From Lachnospiraceae bacterium (GTDB lineage: Bacteria > Bacillota > Clostridia > Lachnospirales > Lachnospiraceae): a stretch of 64,000 bases of DNA. The stretch is taken from positions 62,001-126,000 of the forward strand of contig JAJQCZ010000004.1 in assembly GCA_021202465.1 (NCBI GenBank), written 5' to 3'. This document shows, piece after piece, positions 1 through 9,083 of this stretch; the stretch's first letter is position 1; each line of letters begins with the position of its first letter. The translations under genes and the position numbers were made by a program. The notes beneath the pieces are model-generated. The model saw only the letters and a list, made by a program, of their open reading frames with translations, was not told the DNA's origin and made no database searches.

Positions 1-1328
1 AGAATGTTTCCGGTTCGAAAGCTACCAGTATCTGCCAGACCTTCTGCGATATCGTGGAAGCGGCGGGTTACACGAGTATGATTTATGCGAATTACACGGA
101 TCTGACCACATGGCTGGATGCGGATACGCTGGCGGCCTCCTACAAAATCTGGATCGCCCGCTATAATACGACTACCTGGACGGCCAAGGAAACCTCTGAC
201 TGGGATTATTCCTGGATCTATTCCTACTGGCAGTATTCGTCTTCCGGTCAGGTGGACGGAATCAGCGGGAATGCGGATGTTAATTTTTATTATGACACCA
301 CCTATGGAATCGTCGATTCCTCTCTGGTCGACACGGTGACCGGCGTGAAGGTCAAGTCCAATTCCAGCACCTCTGAGCTCACGATTTCCTTTACTGCGCT
401 GGATGATGTCGTGGGTTATGAAATCTGGCGTTCCTCGTCCTATGACGGGACCTATAAGAAAATCAAGACGTTGAAGGGGACCACAAGCTATACCAACACT
501 GGCCGTACGGAGGGACGGGAGTATTACTACAAGGTCCGTGCCTATATCACGGTGGACGGCGTCAAAGTATACGGGAAATTTTCCAGTATCGCTTACGCCT
601 ACACCGCCAAATCGAACAGCTACAAGGTCGTGACGACAAAGGCAGATGCACATGTGCGGCTGCATGCGGGTTCCTATAAGACGCTGGTGACTGTCGCCAA
701 GGGGACGGCTCTCTCCGTCCAGGCGATCACCAGTGATGCGGACGGCGTGCGCTGGTACCGTGTGAAGACGACGGTGGATGGCGAGACGGTCTCGGGCTAT
801 ATCAATTCGAAATATGCCACCGTGAAGGTGAAGCAGGTGACCTCTGTCAAGGCCTCGAAGGTCACAGCGAAGACGATCACGCTGTCCTGGGCGGCACAGG
901 GCGGCGTTACCGGGTACCTGATCTATCGTTCGGATTCCCGGAACGGCACGTATAAGAAAGTCGGTAAGGTGTCGGCGGGAACGACCACCTGGAAGGACAG
1001 CGGCCTGAATACCTATACACGGTATTATTACAAGATCCGTGCCTACAGCCGGGTGAACGGGACGAATACCTATGGGTCCTACTCCTCGATCGCGACCCTG
1101 GGAACGACAAAGACGAATTACAAGGCGAAGACCACCAGCGCGGTGACGCTGCGCCAGTATGCGGGGACGTCCTACACGAAACTGACGACGATCCCGAAGG
1201 GCAAGGCCGTCCGGGTCTATTACCGGACGAAGGATAAGAGCGGCAAGACGTGGTATTATGTGCGGGTGACGCTCAACGGCAAGGTTTATAAGGGATATGT
1301 GAGCGGCAGCTATATTAAGAAAACCTGA
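1..1328 (+). CDS. GH25-type lysozyme with Fn3/SH3 repeats (5' end outside window)
   Basis: C-terminal part of a secreted cell-wall hydrolase; the reading frame is already open at base 3, so the start lies upstream of the window. The first ~100 residues match the end of a GH25 (Cpl-1-like) lysozyme: YKIWIARYN, then WQYSSSGQVDGISGNADVN, the usual barrel end. After this come two copies of a two-part repeat: an Fn3-like unit (about 343-612 and 838-1108, sharing GYEIWRSS/GYLIYRSD, GTYKK and YYYKVRAY/YYYKIRAY) followed by an SH3-like unit (about 622-835 and 1117-1328, sharing a (V/T)LR or VRLH core, KGxA and a GY(I/V) ending). Such units bind the cell wall. The two-component genes begin 25 bases downstream and may be co-transcribed. 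Catalytic residues cannot be judged because the N-terminus is missing. Confidence 0.85.
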   Translation, partial: NVSGSKATSICQTFCDIVEAAGYTSMIYANYTDLTTWLDADTLAASYKIWIARYNTTTWTAKETSDWDYSWIYSYWQYSSSGQVDGISGNADVNFYYDTTYGIVDSSLVDTVTGVKVKSNSSTSELTISFTALDDVVGYEIWRSSSYDGTYKKIKTLKGTTSYTNTGRTEGREYYYKVRAYITVDGVKVYGKFSSIAYAYTAKSNSYKVVTTKADAHVRLHAGSYKTLVTVAKGTALSVQAITSDADGVRWYRVKTTVDGETVSGYINSKYATVKVKQVTSVKASKVTAKTITLSWAAQGGVTGYLIYRSDSRNGTYKKVGKVSAGTTTWKDSGLNTYTRYYYKIRAYSRVNGTNTYGSYSSIATLGTTKTNYKAKTTSAVTLRQYAGTSYTKLTTIPKGKAVRVYYRTKDKSGKTWYYVRVTLNGKVYKGYVSGSYIKKT

Positions 1329-1353
1329 GCCGGGATGTCTGTGAGGTGAGACG

Positions 1354-2052
1354 ATGCTGCAGACAAAGATTTATTTTGTGGAGGATGAAGAGAAGATCCG
1401 TCGCTCCGTGAAGGATTTCCTGACGTTAAAAGGATATTCCGTAGAAACAGAGGGAAATGGCAAGGCGGCTTACGATCATCTGATGGCTCATGTGGAGGAG
1501 TATGATCTGCTGATTCTGGATATCATGCTTCCCTTCTTCGACGGGAAATCGATCCTCAAGGGGGTACGGGAGATTTCGGATATCCCCGTAATCATGCTGA
1601 CGGCGAAGGCCGGTATGGGCGATCAGCTGGCCAGCTTCGATATGGGCGCGGACGATTATCTGACCAAGCCCTTCATGCTGGCGGTGCTGGAGGCGCATAT
1701 CCAGGCGGTGCTGCGCCGTTCGCAGAAGGAGAAATGGGAGCTGGAGCTGGGCAAACTGCGTATCGACGAGAAGGAACAGCGCGTCTATGTGTCCGATCGG
1801 CCGGTGGAGCTGACCCGGCGCGAATTTGATGTTCTGATGTACCTCGCCCGCCATTCCCGGGAGGTTCTCAGCCGTAATCAGATCCTGGACGCGGTGTGGG
1901 GCTATGATTTCGAGGGCGGGATCCGCAGTGTGGACACAGTGATCAAGCGTCTGCGCGCCCAGCTGACCGATGAATGTTATTATATTCATACGGTCTACGG
2001 AGCGGGTTATCGCTTTCAGGTTCCCGACGAAGACCGGCAGGGATCATCGTGA
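1354..2052 (+). CDS. OmpR/PhoB-family response regulator
   Basis: Cytoplasmic DNA-binding regulator of a two-component system, 232 residues, the normal length for the family. The receiver domain (about 4-118) has the acidic pair near residues 10-12, phospho-acceptor Asp56 in LLILDIMLP, Thr in MLTAKAG and Lys in YLTKPF. The C-terminal winged helix (about 130-228) has LTRREFDVLMYLARH, VLSRNQILDAVWGYD and SVDTVIKRLRAQL. The start at ATG 1354 follows a GAGGTGAG site. The kinase gene begins 17 bases after the stop, so the two are almost certainly a cognate pair. The target regulon is not evident; the preceding cell-wall lysozyme suggests an envelope role, which is inference. Confidence 0.93.
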   Translation: MLQTKIYFVEDEEKIRRSVKDFLTLKGYSVETEGNGKAAYDHLMAHVEEYDLLILDIMLPFFDGKSILKGVREISDIPVIMLTAKAGMGDQLASFDMGADDYLTKPFMLAVLEAHIQAVLRRSQKEKWELELGKLRIDEKEQRVYVSDRPVELTRREFDVLMYLARHSREVLSRNQILDAVWGYDFEGGIRSVDTVIKRLRAQLTDECYYIHTVYGAGYRFQVPDEDRQGSS

Positions 2053-2069
2053 GGACCGGGGAGGCAGGG

Positions 2070-3554
2070 ATGGCAAAGAAAGAGAAGACAAAAAAGACCC
2101 GAACCATCCGGGGGACGTTCCTGCGGACGCAGGTGTTATTCCTGCTGCTGGTGGTGGGCGGCTTCAGCCTGCTGTATTTTCTTTTTGCCAATAACTTTTA
2201 TGTCTATCAGAAGTCAAAACTGATGAAAGCCGCGTTTGAAGTTGTCTCCACCTGTACATCGCTGGATTCAGATACTCTGGCGACGGTGCTCGCGACCTAT
2301 GAGGATGCCAATTTCCGCTTTAAGATCGTGAACGAAAAAGATGAGAATGTCTACGGGACCGGTATTGTGCAGAAGATGGGCGACATGGAGAGCAGCAGGC
2401 CGCAGGACTGGCAGAAGCTCTATCAGGATGAACCGGAGATCACATACAGCGGCGCGCAGATCATTCTGCGGGGGAGATTTGAGTGGGACGGTTGTACCTA
2501 CTATGTGCGGATTACGGAAAATATCCGCTCGGTGGCAAACAGCTTCACGTATACCGACGGTTTTCTGACCGCTCTCCTGGGACTGGTCATCGTCGTGGGG
2601 TTTCTCACGATGTGGGTGATGACGAGCCGGATGCTGCGTTCGATCGAGAATATCAATCAGGTGGCCAGCCGCATCAGCCGCCGGGACTTTTCGCGAAAAG
2701 CGGATGAAAGTACCCGCTACCGCGAAATGCGGGAGCTGGCGGAGAGCATCAACCGGATGGCCGAGGAGATTCAGGATTCTCTGGTTTATCTGGAAGAGAC
2801 CAACCATATTCTGGCGGAGGAGAACCACTACAAGGAGAAGCTGAACCGGATGCGGGAGGAGTTCCTGGCCAATGTTTCCCACGAGCTGAAGACGCCGCTG
2901 GCGATCATATCCAATCATGTGGAGCTGCTCCGGTGCATGGAAGATCAGATCGACCGGGATTATTATTATGGCTCTCTTATGGATGAGATTCACAACATGA
3001 CGGAGATTGCCGAGAATCTGTTGGAGCTGAGTTCCGTGGAGCAGGGGCTGGAAAATATGTCTCTCACTCCTATGGACCTTTCAGTGACGGCGGAACGTCT
3101 GCGGGAGAAGGTTCTGGCGCTGATCCAGAGACGGCCGGTGACGCTCGACTATCAGCTCGAAGAAGATCTGGTCGTTCTCGGCGGAGAGCACTATCTCTCT
3201 CAGGCCATGGAAAACTATCTGACCAATGCGGTGAAGCATGTCAGCGAGAGCGGGCGTATCTGCTTCCGGCTGGTTCGCGACGGAGAGGACGCACTGTGCA
3301 CGGTGTACAATGACGGCGATCTCATCCCCGAGGAAAGCAAGGAACGGATCTGGCGCAGCTTCGTGGTCCTGCCGGAGGATTCCGAGGAGGAGGACGAGAG
3401 GATGAGCAATACCGGACTGGGTCTGTATATTGTACAGAAGGTGATTTTGATTCATCACGGCAGCTGCGGCGTGGAGAATGAGTCGGGCGGCGTCCGTTTC
3501 TGGTTCCGGATTCCGCTTTATGAAGAAACGGAAAATCAGGAACTTTCAGAATAG
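2070..3554 (+). CDS. Sensor histidine kinase
   Basis: Membrane sensor kinase paired with the preceding regulator. ATG 2070 is chosen because GGGGAGGCAGG lies just before it; the frame extends upstream into the regulator gene without a better site. The 494-residue product has a basic N-terminus, TM1 (about 21-43), an extracytoplasmic domain of ~120 residues, TM2 (about 164-187), a HAMP segment, a HisKA domain with phospho-acceptor His271 in NVSHELKTPLAI, and an HATPase domain with an N box (ENYLTNAVKHV) and a G box (NTGLGLYIVQKV). The ligand is unknown. An intrinsic terminator follows at 3569. Confidence 0.93.
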   Translation: MAKKEKTKKTRTIRGTFLRTQVLFLLLVVGGFSLLYFLFANNFYVYQKSKLMKAAFEVVSTCTSLDSDTLATVLATYEDANFRFKIVNEKDENVYGTGIVQKMGDMESSRPQDWQKLYQDEPEITYSGAQIILRGRFEWDGCTYYVRITENIRSVANSFTYTDGFLTALLGLVIVVGFLTMWVMTSRMLRSIENINQVASRISRRDFSRKADESTRYREMRELAESINRMAEEIQDSLVYLEETNHILAEENHYKEKLNRMREEFLANVSHELKTPLAIISNHVELLRCMEDQIDRDYYYGSLMDEIHNMTEIAENLLELSSVEQGLENMSLTPMDLSVTAERLREKVLALIQRRPVTLDYQLEEDLVVLGGEHYLSQAMENYLTNAVKHVSESGRICFRLVRDGEDALCTVYNDGDLIPEESKERIWRSFVVLPEDSEEEDERMSNTGLGLYIVQKVILIHHGSCGVENESGGVRFWFRIPLYEETENQELSE

Positions 3555-3568
3555 AATATGACTGATGA

Positions 3569-3597
3569 CGCGGAGGAGAGATCCTCCGCGCTTTTTG
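3569..3597 (+). terminator. Intrinsic terminator after the histidine kinase
   Basis: A perfect 9-bp stem (CGCGGAGGA, 3569-3577, with TCCTCCGCG, 3582-3590) closes a GAGA tetraloop and is followed by CTTTTTG. It ends the lysozyme/two-component transcript before the nifS promoter. Confidence 0.9.
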
Positions 3598-3619
3598 AAA
3601 ATAATTCCTATTAATCCTA

Positions 3620-3648
3620 TTGACAAACTAGGTATTAAAGGGTATATT
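3620..3648 (+). promoter_or_regulatory. Housekeeping promoter for nifS-iscU
   Basis: TTGACA at 3620-3625 and TATATT at 3643-3648 with a 17-base spacer. The predicted transcript has a leader of ~105 bases before nifS. No Rrf2/IscR gene is present here and I could not identify a convincing IscR box. Confidence 0.75.
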
Positions 3649-3759
3649 CTAAGGACGTAAGAGACAAAGGAGTCGGAAAGGAACGCGATGATTTCCCTCC
3701 GCGGCTCTGTAGACCGTAACTGAAATTGCTTCAATCTGAGGATTCCGGAGGTTAAAAAT

Positions 3760-4932
3760 ATGATTTATCTGGATAATGCGGCGACGACCCGGGTGCTGCC
3801 CGAGGTCTATGACGCCATGAAACCGTATTTCTGTGAGAATTATGGCAATCCATCCAGTGTCTATCAGTTTGCAGGCGAGAGCCTGCAGGCAGTGGATCTG
3901 GCACGGGAGCAGATCGCATCCCTGCTCGGCGCGGAGGCGCGGGAGATTTATTTTACGGCCGGCGGCAGCGAGTCTGACAACTGGGCGCTGAAGGCCGTGG
4001 CGGAGACGAATGCGAAGAAGGGAAAGCACATTATCACCTCGAAGATCGAGCATCATGCGATTCTTCATACCTGCGAGTGGCTGGAGAAGCAGGGCTTCGA
4101 GGTGACGTATCTGGATGTGGATGAGAAGGGGCTGGTCAGCCCGGAGGCTGTGGAGGCGGCCATCCGCCCGGATACGATTCTGGTTTCCATCATGACGGCG
4201 AACAATGAAATCGGTACCGTGGAGCCGATTGCGGAGATTGGCGCCGTCGCGCACCGGCACGGTGTCCTTTTTCATACGGATGCGGTGCAGGCAGTGGGAC
4301 ATATTCCGCTGGACGTACGGACAATGAACATTGACCTGCTCAGCGCCAGCGGACACAAATTCCACGGACCCAAGGGCGTTGGTATCCTCTATTGCCGCCG
4401 GGGCGTGAAGCTGAGCTCCTTCATCCACGGGGGCGCGCAGGAGCGAAACCGTCGGGCCGGTACGCACAATGTTCCCGGCATCGTCGGCATGGGGAAGGCG
4501 GCGGCGGTCGCCGCAGAGCATATGGACGAATGGGGACAGCGGCAGGCGGCGCTGCGCGATCATCTGATTGAGAGAGTTCTGGCCGAGATTCCCTATGTGA
4601 GACTCAATGGAGATCCGCAGAAACGTTTGCCGGGCAATGCGAATTTCTGTTTCCGCTATGTGGAAGGGGAGTCTCTGCTGATCATGCTGGATCAGAAGGG
4701 GATTTGCGGTTCCAGCGGTTCAGCCTGCACCTCCGGCTCTCTGGATCCCTCCCATGTATTGCTGGCGATCGGCCTGCCCCATGAGATCGCCCACGGCTCG
4801 CTGCGCCTGACTCTGTCGGAGGATACCACGCGGGAGGAGATTGATTATGTGGTGGACGAGCTGAAGAAGATTGTTGAGAGGCTGCGGAGCATGTCGCCGC
4901 TGTATGAAGATTTCCTGAGAAAGAACGCGTGA
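3760..4932 (+). CDS. nifS: Cysteine desulfurase
   Basis: PLP enzyme that takes sulfur from cysteine for iron-sulfur cluster assembly in the cytoplasm. The 390-residue protein starts MIYLDNAATT and has the substrate-site His in SKIEHHAIL, the PLP Lys200 in SASGHKFHGPKG, the THNVPG motif, and the persulfide-forming Cys323 in GSSGSACTSGSLDPSH, the short class I loop typical of NifS/IscS. The start is preceded by CCGGAGG. The scaffold gene follows 16 bases after the stop, the usual clostridial nifS-nifU pair. Confidence 0.95.
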   Translation: MIYLDNAATTRVLPEVYDAMKPYFCENYGNPSSVYQFAGESLQAVDLAREQIASLLGAEAREIYFTAGGSESDNWALKAVAETNAKKGKHIITSKIEHHAILHTCEWLEKQGFEVTYLDVDEKGLVSPEAVEAAIRPDTILVSIMTANNEIGTVEPIAEIGAVAHRHGVLFHTDAVQAVGHIPLDVRTMNIDLLSASGHKFHGPKGVGILYCRRGVKLSSFIHGGAQERNRRAGTHNVPGIVGMGKAAAVAAEHMDEWGQRQAALRDHLIERVLAEIPYVRLNGDPQKRLPGNANFCFRYVEGESLLIMLDQKGICGSSGSACTSGSLDPSHVLLAIGLPHEIAHGSLRLTLSEDTTREEIDYVVDELKKIVERLRSMSPLYEDFLRKNA

Positions 4933-4948
4933 ATGGAGGACAATATTT

Positions 4949-5389
4949 ATGCCTGCGTATAGTGAAAAAGTGATGGATCATTTTACCAACCCGAGAAATG
5001 TGGGAGAGATCGAAGATCCCAGCGGTGTAGGGACGGTCGGCAACGCCAAATGCGGCGATATCATGCGCATGTATCTGGATATTGATGACAATGGAATCAT
5101 TCAGGAAGCGAAGTTTAAGACCTTCGGCTGCGGTGCTGCCATCGCGACCAGCAGTATGGCGACGGAACTGGTGCGCGGCCGGACCGTGCAGGAGGCGCTG
5201 GAAGTCACGAATAAGGCGGTGATGGAGGCACTGGACGGGCTGCCTCCGGTGAAGGTGCATTGTTCCCTGCTGGCGGAGGAGGCCATCCACGCGGCGCTGT
5301 GGGATTATGCGGAGCGCAATCACATCGAGATTCAGGGACTGGAGAAGCCGAAGGCAGATATCAGCGAAGAACCCATCGGGGACGATTAA
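4949..5389 (+). CDS. iscU: IscU/NifU-type iron-sulfur scaffold protein
   Basis: Scaffold on which [2Fe-2S]/[4Fe-4S] clusters are built with sulfur from the adjacent desulfurase. The 146 residues include the three conserved cysteines of IscU/NifU-N: Cys35 in GNAKCGD with Asp37, Cys61 in TFGCGAAIA, and Cys105 in VKVHCSLLAEEAI. It carries a ~25-residue tail beyond the core, common in clostridial NifU-like proteins. ATG 4949 has a GGAGG 10 bases upstream. Confidence 0.93.
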   Translation: MPAYSEKVMDHFTNPRNVGEIEDPSGVGTVGNAKCGDIMRMYLDIDDNGIIQEAKFKTFGCGAAIATSSMATELVRGRTVQEALEVTNKAVMEALDGLPPVKVHCSLLAEEAIHAALWDYAERNHIEIQGLEKPKADISEEPIGDD

Positions 5390-5421
5390 AGTTGCATATA
5401 AAAGAAAAATGCGCTATCCTG

Positions 5422-5471
5422 AGAGCGGGAAGGGCCGCCGGACCGGAGAGGTCTGCTGTCTTTCCCGCTCT
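5422..5471 (+). other. Long hairpin downstream of iscU
   Basis: A 10-bp inverted repeat (AGAGCGGGAA, 5422-5431; TTCCCGCTCT, 5462-5471) encloses a smaller stem (GACC 5441-5444, GGTC 5450-5453). No U-run follows, so it is not a standard terminator. It could protect the 3' end of the nifS-iscU message or be a processing site; function is not shown. Confidence 0.5.
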
Positions 5472-5583
5472 TCGTGTAAACAGTTTCGGGCTGCTTGTGA
5501 TAAGAGTCCGGACCGGTTGTGTAAGCATTCGCTGCCGGGCGATGGAGTGCATCGCTGCGATCCTGTTATGAAAGGAAGGTATA

Positions 5584-6117
5584 TTGGTTATTTACAGTTT
5601 GTTTCTCTTTACTTGTAGCGGACTGCTCCTGCCTGCGGCTGCAGGGCTTGTTTGTGGAGATGCGGATTCATTGATTCAGGGGCTGGCTGCCGGTATCCTG
5701 CTGGCGGCTGCCGTTGCAGATCAGCGCACACGGGAAATTCCGCCGGTTTTAAACGGCGCGCTGCTGCTTCTGGGGCTGCTGCGCATCTGGCTGGGGGGAG
5801 TTTCTCCGGGGGAAGCGGTCCTCGGTTCTCTCTGCGTCAGTCTGCCGCTGGGGCTGCTGCTTTCGGCGACTCATGGACGGGCGATCGGAGGCGGCGACGT
5901 GAAGCTCACGGCGGCCGGCGGCCTTCTGGTCGGCTGGAGGCGCTGCGTACTGGCCTTCTGGATCGGCGGGGTTCTGGCGGTTCTGCTCAATGCTCCGTAT
6001 CTGGGAAAAGAGAAGTCCGGTCATACAGTAGCCTTCGGCCCCTATCTGGCGGCAGGGTTTTTCCTGATCTTCCTGTGGGGCGATGAGATGCTGGCGTTTC
6101 TTGCGGACAAATTCTGA
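5584..6117 (+). CDS. A24-type prepilin peptidase lacking the methylase domain
   Basis: Integral membrane aspartic protease of the type IV prepilin peptidase family, 177 residues. The two expected aspartates are visible: Asp46 in AVADQRTREIP and Asp105 in the GGGDVKL (GxGD) motif, with VAFGPYLAAG near the end. Hydrophobic segments fill nearly the whole length. The N-terminal methyltransferase domain of classical PilD is absent, as in other short A24 peptidases. TTG 5584 is the likely start, with GAAAGGAAGG upstream. No pilin or secretion genes are nearby, so the substrate is unknown. Confidence 0.85.
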   Translation: MVIYSLFLFTCSGLLLPAAAGLVCGDADSLIQGLAAGILLAAAVADQRTREIPPVLNGALLLLGLLRIWLGGVSPGEAVLGSLCVSLPLGLLLSATHGRAIGGGDVKLTAAGGLLVGWRRCVLAFWIGGVLAVLLNAPYLGKEKSGHTVAFGPYLAAGFFLIFLWGDEMLAFLADKF

Positions 6118-6440
6118 CAGAATTTGTAGGGATTTAGCGTCATTTGGTCCCGGAAAAAGGGCAGATCGGCGGGGGAAAGGGGCAGAATGCGCCTGATGAG
6201 CGAAAGAAAGGCGAAATCCGGTTCTTAAAGAAGGGATTCGTTGTAACAGGAAGGAAAAAAGTATGTGACAGGAGCCGGAACAGAGCCTTTTTTGTGTCTG
6301 TTCAGACAGAATTCTCTCTGCTATAATGCCTGAAAATCAGAGGATGCAGGGGACAAAAGGCCGGGAACGGAACAGCTGTGTTCCGGTTCTCCTTCTTTTG
6401 CCGTCTGAGTCATCGAAGGAAAAGAGGGCCTGATACGGAT
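6118..6440 (+). other. Intergenic leader of the XRE/sigma-like pair
   Basis: No gene seen in this stretch of ~320 bases. It holds a TATAAT-type -10 (6322-6327), a palindrome over the -35 region (6296-6307), and a hairpin in the predicted 5' leader (CGGAACA 6368-6374, TGTTCCG 6379-6385, loop GCTG) followed by a pyrimidine-rich stretch resembling a weak attenuator. Confidence 0.5.
6296..6327 (+). promoter_or_regulatory. Promoter with palindromic operator before the XRE gene
   Basis: TATAAT at 6322-6327 with a poor -35 (TGTTCA, 6299-6304) at 17-base spacing. The -35 sits inside a palindrome, GTCTG-TT-CAGAC (6296-6307). A weak -35 covered by a palindrome is what an autoregulating XRE repressor or activator would use; this assignment is inference. 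Confidence 0.5.
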
Positions 6441-6752
6441 ATGACGGACGGAGAGAAACTGTACCGGCAAAGACAGTGCAGAGAACTGACGCTGCGGCAG
6501 GCAGCCGGACAGATGGGACTGCATGAGACGACGCTTTTTCGCTATGAGCAGGATGAATTCCCCTGTGGATCGCGGGAGGCGCGCGAAAGAATCTGCGCGT
6601 GTTATCAGAAGGATATCTGGGCGCCCGAAGCGACACCGGCTCCCTGGCCGGAGGAGCAGGTACTGGCAGCTTACCGGAGACTGGATGAGAGGGGACAGCT
6701 GCGTGTCCGGCACGTGCTGGAAGAAGCGTCCGGGAGGTGGGATTATGCCTGA
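6441..6752 (+). CDS. Small XRE-family helix-turn-helix protein
   Basis: 103 residues if started at ATG 6441 (an upstream GTG at 6378 is possible). Residues ~5-60 form a Cro/CI-type HTH: YRQRQCRELTLRQAAGQMGL, then HETTLFRYEQDE. The rest (~65-103) has no recognised domain. The stop overlaps the start of the next gene by 8 bases, implying translational coupling. With its neighbour it resembles a phage regulatory module without any phage genes around it. Cellular role unknown. Confidence 0.75.
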   Translation: MTDGEKLYRQRQCRELTLRQAAGQMGLHETTLFRYEQDEFPCGSREARERICACYQKDIWAPEATPAPWPEEQVLAAYRRLDERGQLRVRHVLEEASGRWDYA

Positions 6753-7227
6753 GAGTCTGACCGATGCGGAGATTCAGGAGATCATCGGCAGCTATGCCCG
6801 GGTACAGGAGGAACTGCGGGCGCGGATCACGGCCACCCGCAGCGAATTGCTGCTTCTGAATGAAAATATCTACAGCTATGCTGTCTGGGAAAACCGCATC
6901 GTCTCTGAGACGCCGCTCGGAGGACGGGAAGAGGACCGTATGGTGCGGATCCTGGAGAGGGCGGAGAAGGACCGGAAACGCTTTACCCGGGACCTGACAG
7001 AATGCCTGGAGCGGCTGGAGGCGGAGTGCGCGCGGAATCAGCGCATTTATCTGGGATATCAGTCCCTGCCCGCTTCGGAATACCGCGTGCTGCATAAGCT
7101 GTATGAGGAGAAGGTGCCCTGGCGTTCTCTTCATACCGAGATGCACGCCGCGCCGGCCACCGTCCGTATGCTCCGGCATGCGGCGCTGGGGCATATCCGT
7201 ACATTTTGCGAAGGGTATGCAGAGTAA
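6745..7227 (+). CDS. Sigma-70 region 4-like regulator (ArpU/RinA-like)
   Basis: 160 residues from ATG 6745, with GGAGGTGG just upstream. The first ~100 residues are charged and predicted to be coiled coil (many E, R and L, e.g. RMVRILERAEKDRKRF). The C-terminal ~45 residues fit a sigma region 4-like HTH: LPASEYRVLHKLYEEKVPW, then ATVRMLRHAALGHI. This layout is seen in phage late-gene regulators of the ArpU/RinA/DUF1492 kind. It overlaps the XRE gene by 8 bases. I cannot name the family with certainty, and no phage structural or packaging genes are present. Confidence 0.6.
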   Translation: MPESLTDAEIQEIIGSYARVQEELRARITATRSELLLLNENIYSYAVWENRIVSETPLGGREEDRMVRILERAEKDRKRFTRDLTECLERLEAECARNQRIYLGYQSLPASEYRVLHKLYEEKVPWRSLHTEMHAAPATVRMLRHAALGHIRTFCEGYAE

Positions 7228-7252
7228 GGCGAAGTGCGGGGAAAACACGGTG

Positions 7253-7269
7253 CTCCGGCTGTGCCGGAG
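7253..7269. other. Short perfect hairpin between regulator pair and ilvN
   Basis: CTCCGGC (7253-7259), loop TGT, GCCGGAG (7263-7269). It lacks a following U-run on either strand, so it is at best a weak or factor-dependent terminator. Confidence 0.4.
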
Positions 7270-7315
7270 AAGGAAAAATTGTAAAAAGAACCAGAGACAG
7301 ATTGGGAAAAGGCAC

Positions 7316-7344
7316 TTGAAACGACGATTTACTTGTGATAATAT
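7316..7344 (+). promoter_or_regulatory. Promoter for ilvN-ilvC-thrC
   Basis: TTGAAA (7316-7321) with either TAATAT at 7339-7344 (17-base spacer) or an extended -10, TGTGATAAT, at 7334-7342. No T-box or leader peptide is visible in the short distance to the ilvN start. Confidence 0.6.
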
Positions 7345-7379
7345 ATGTGAGATAGCGCAGAGAAAGAGAGGATGAGCAG

Positions 7380-7871
7380 ATGAGGAGATGTGTACTGTCT
7401 GTTCTCGTGGAGAATTCTTCCGGCGTTCTGAGTCGGGTGGCCGGCCTTTTCAGCCGCCGCGGATACAATATTGACAGTCTGACGGTGGGGGAGACACAGA
7501 ACCCGGATTTTTCCCGGATGACGATCATGACCCGGGGGGAGGATGAGGAACTGGAGCAGATTCGCAAGCAGCTGGCGAAGCTGGTCGATGTTGTGGATAT
7601 CAAGGAGCTCCCTGATGATGAGTCGGTCTGCCGGGAACTGGTGCTGGTGAAGATCGAGGCGGACGCGGAGAAGCGGCCCCAGGTCATCGCTGTGGCGGAT
7701 ATCTTCCGGGCGAAGATCGTCGATGTGGCGGAGAAGTCCATCATGGTCGAGCTCACCGGCAATCAGAATAAGCTGGATGCCTTTATGCGGCTTCTGAGCG
7801 ACTTCCACATCCTGCAGCTGGCCAGGACCGGAATCACCGGGCTGGCGCGCGGCGCTTTTGAGGAGATTTAA
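7380..7871 (+). CDS. ilvN: Acetolactate synthase small (regulatory) subunit
   Basis: Regulatory subunit of acetohydroxyacid synthase, first common step of branched-chain amino acid synthesis; binds valine for feedback control. 163 residues, normal length. The N-terminal ACT domain shows LSVLVENSSGVLSRVAGLFSRRGYNIDSL split over residues ~5-33, and the C-terminal domain (~80-160) ends with VELTGNQNKLDAF and RTGITGLARG, as in other IlvN. The catalytic large subunit ilvB is not in this window. ilvC follows 100 bases downstream. Confidence 0.95.
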   Translation: MRRCVLSVLVENSSGVLSRVAGLFSRRGYNIDSLTVGETQNPDFSRMTIMTRGEDEELEQIRKQLAKLVDVVDIKELPDDESVCRELVLVKIEADAEKRPQVIAVADIFRAKIVDVAEKSIMVELTGNQNKLDAFMRLLSDFHILQLARTGITGLARGAFEEI

Positions 7872-7904
7872 ACGGTCGGCTTCTTTGATTACGATTGGCA
7901 AATG

Positions 7905-8982
<1,078 letters not shown>

Positions 8983-9012
8983 TATCAGATGAGAGCTGTC
9001 AGAAAGAAGCGG

Positions 9013-9055
9013 TCCGTTGTGACCACTTCTCTGGCGTAAACGACGGTTGTCGTTT
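9013..9055 (+). other. Hairpin pair in the ilvC-thrC gap
   Basis: An imperfect stem (about 9006-9030, GGTC with GACC at its core) is followed by a perfect 7-bp hairpin (AAACGAC 9038-9044, GTCGTTT 9049-9055). No U-run follows. This may be an mRNA processing or stability element within a shared transcript, or a fortuitous structure. Confidence 0.35.
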
Positions 9056-9083
9056 CTACAAAAAAATACAGTAAGAGGTTGCT

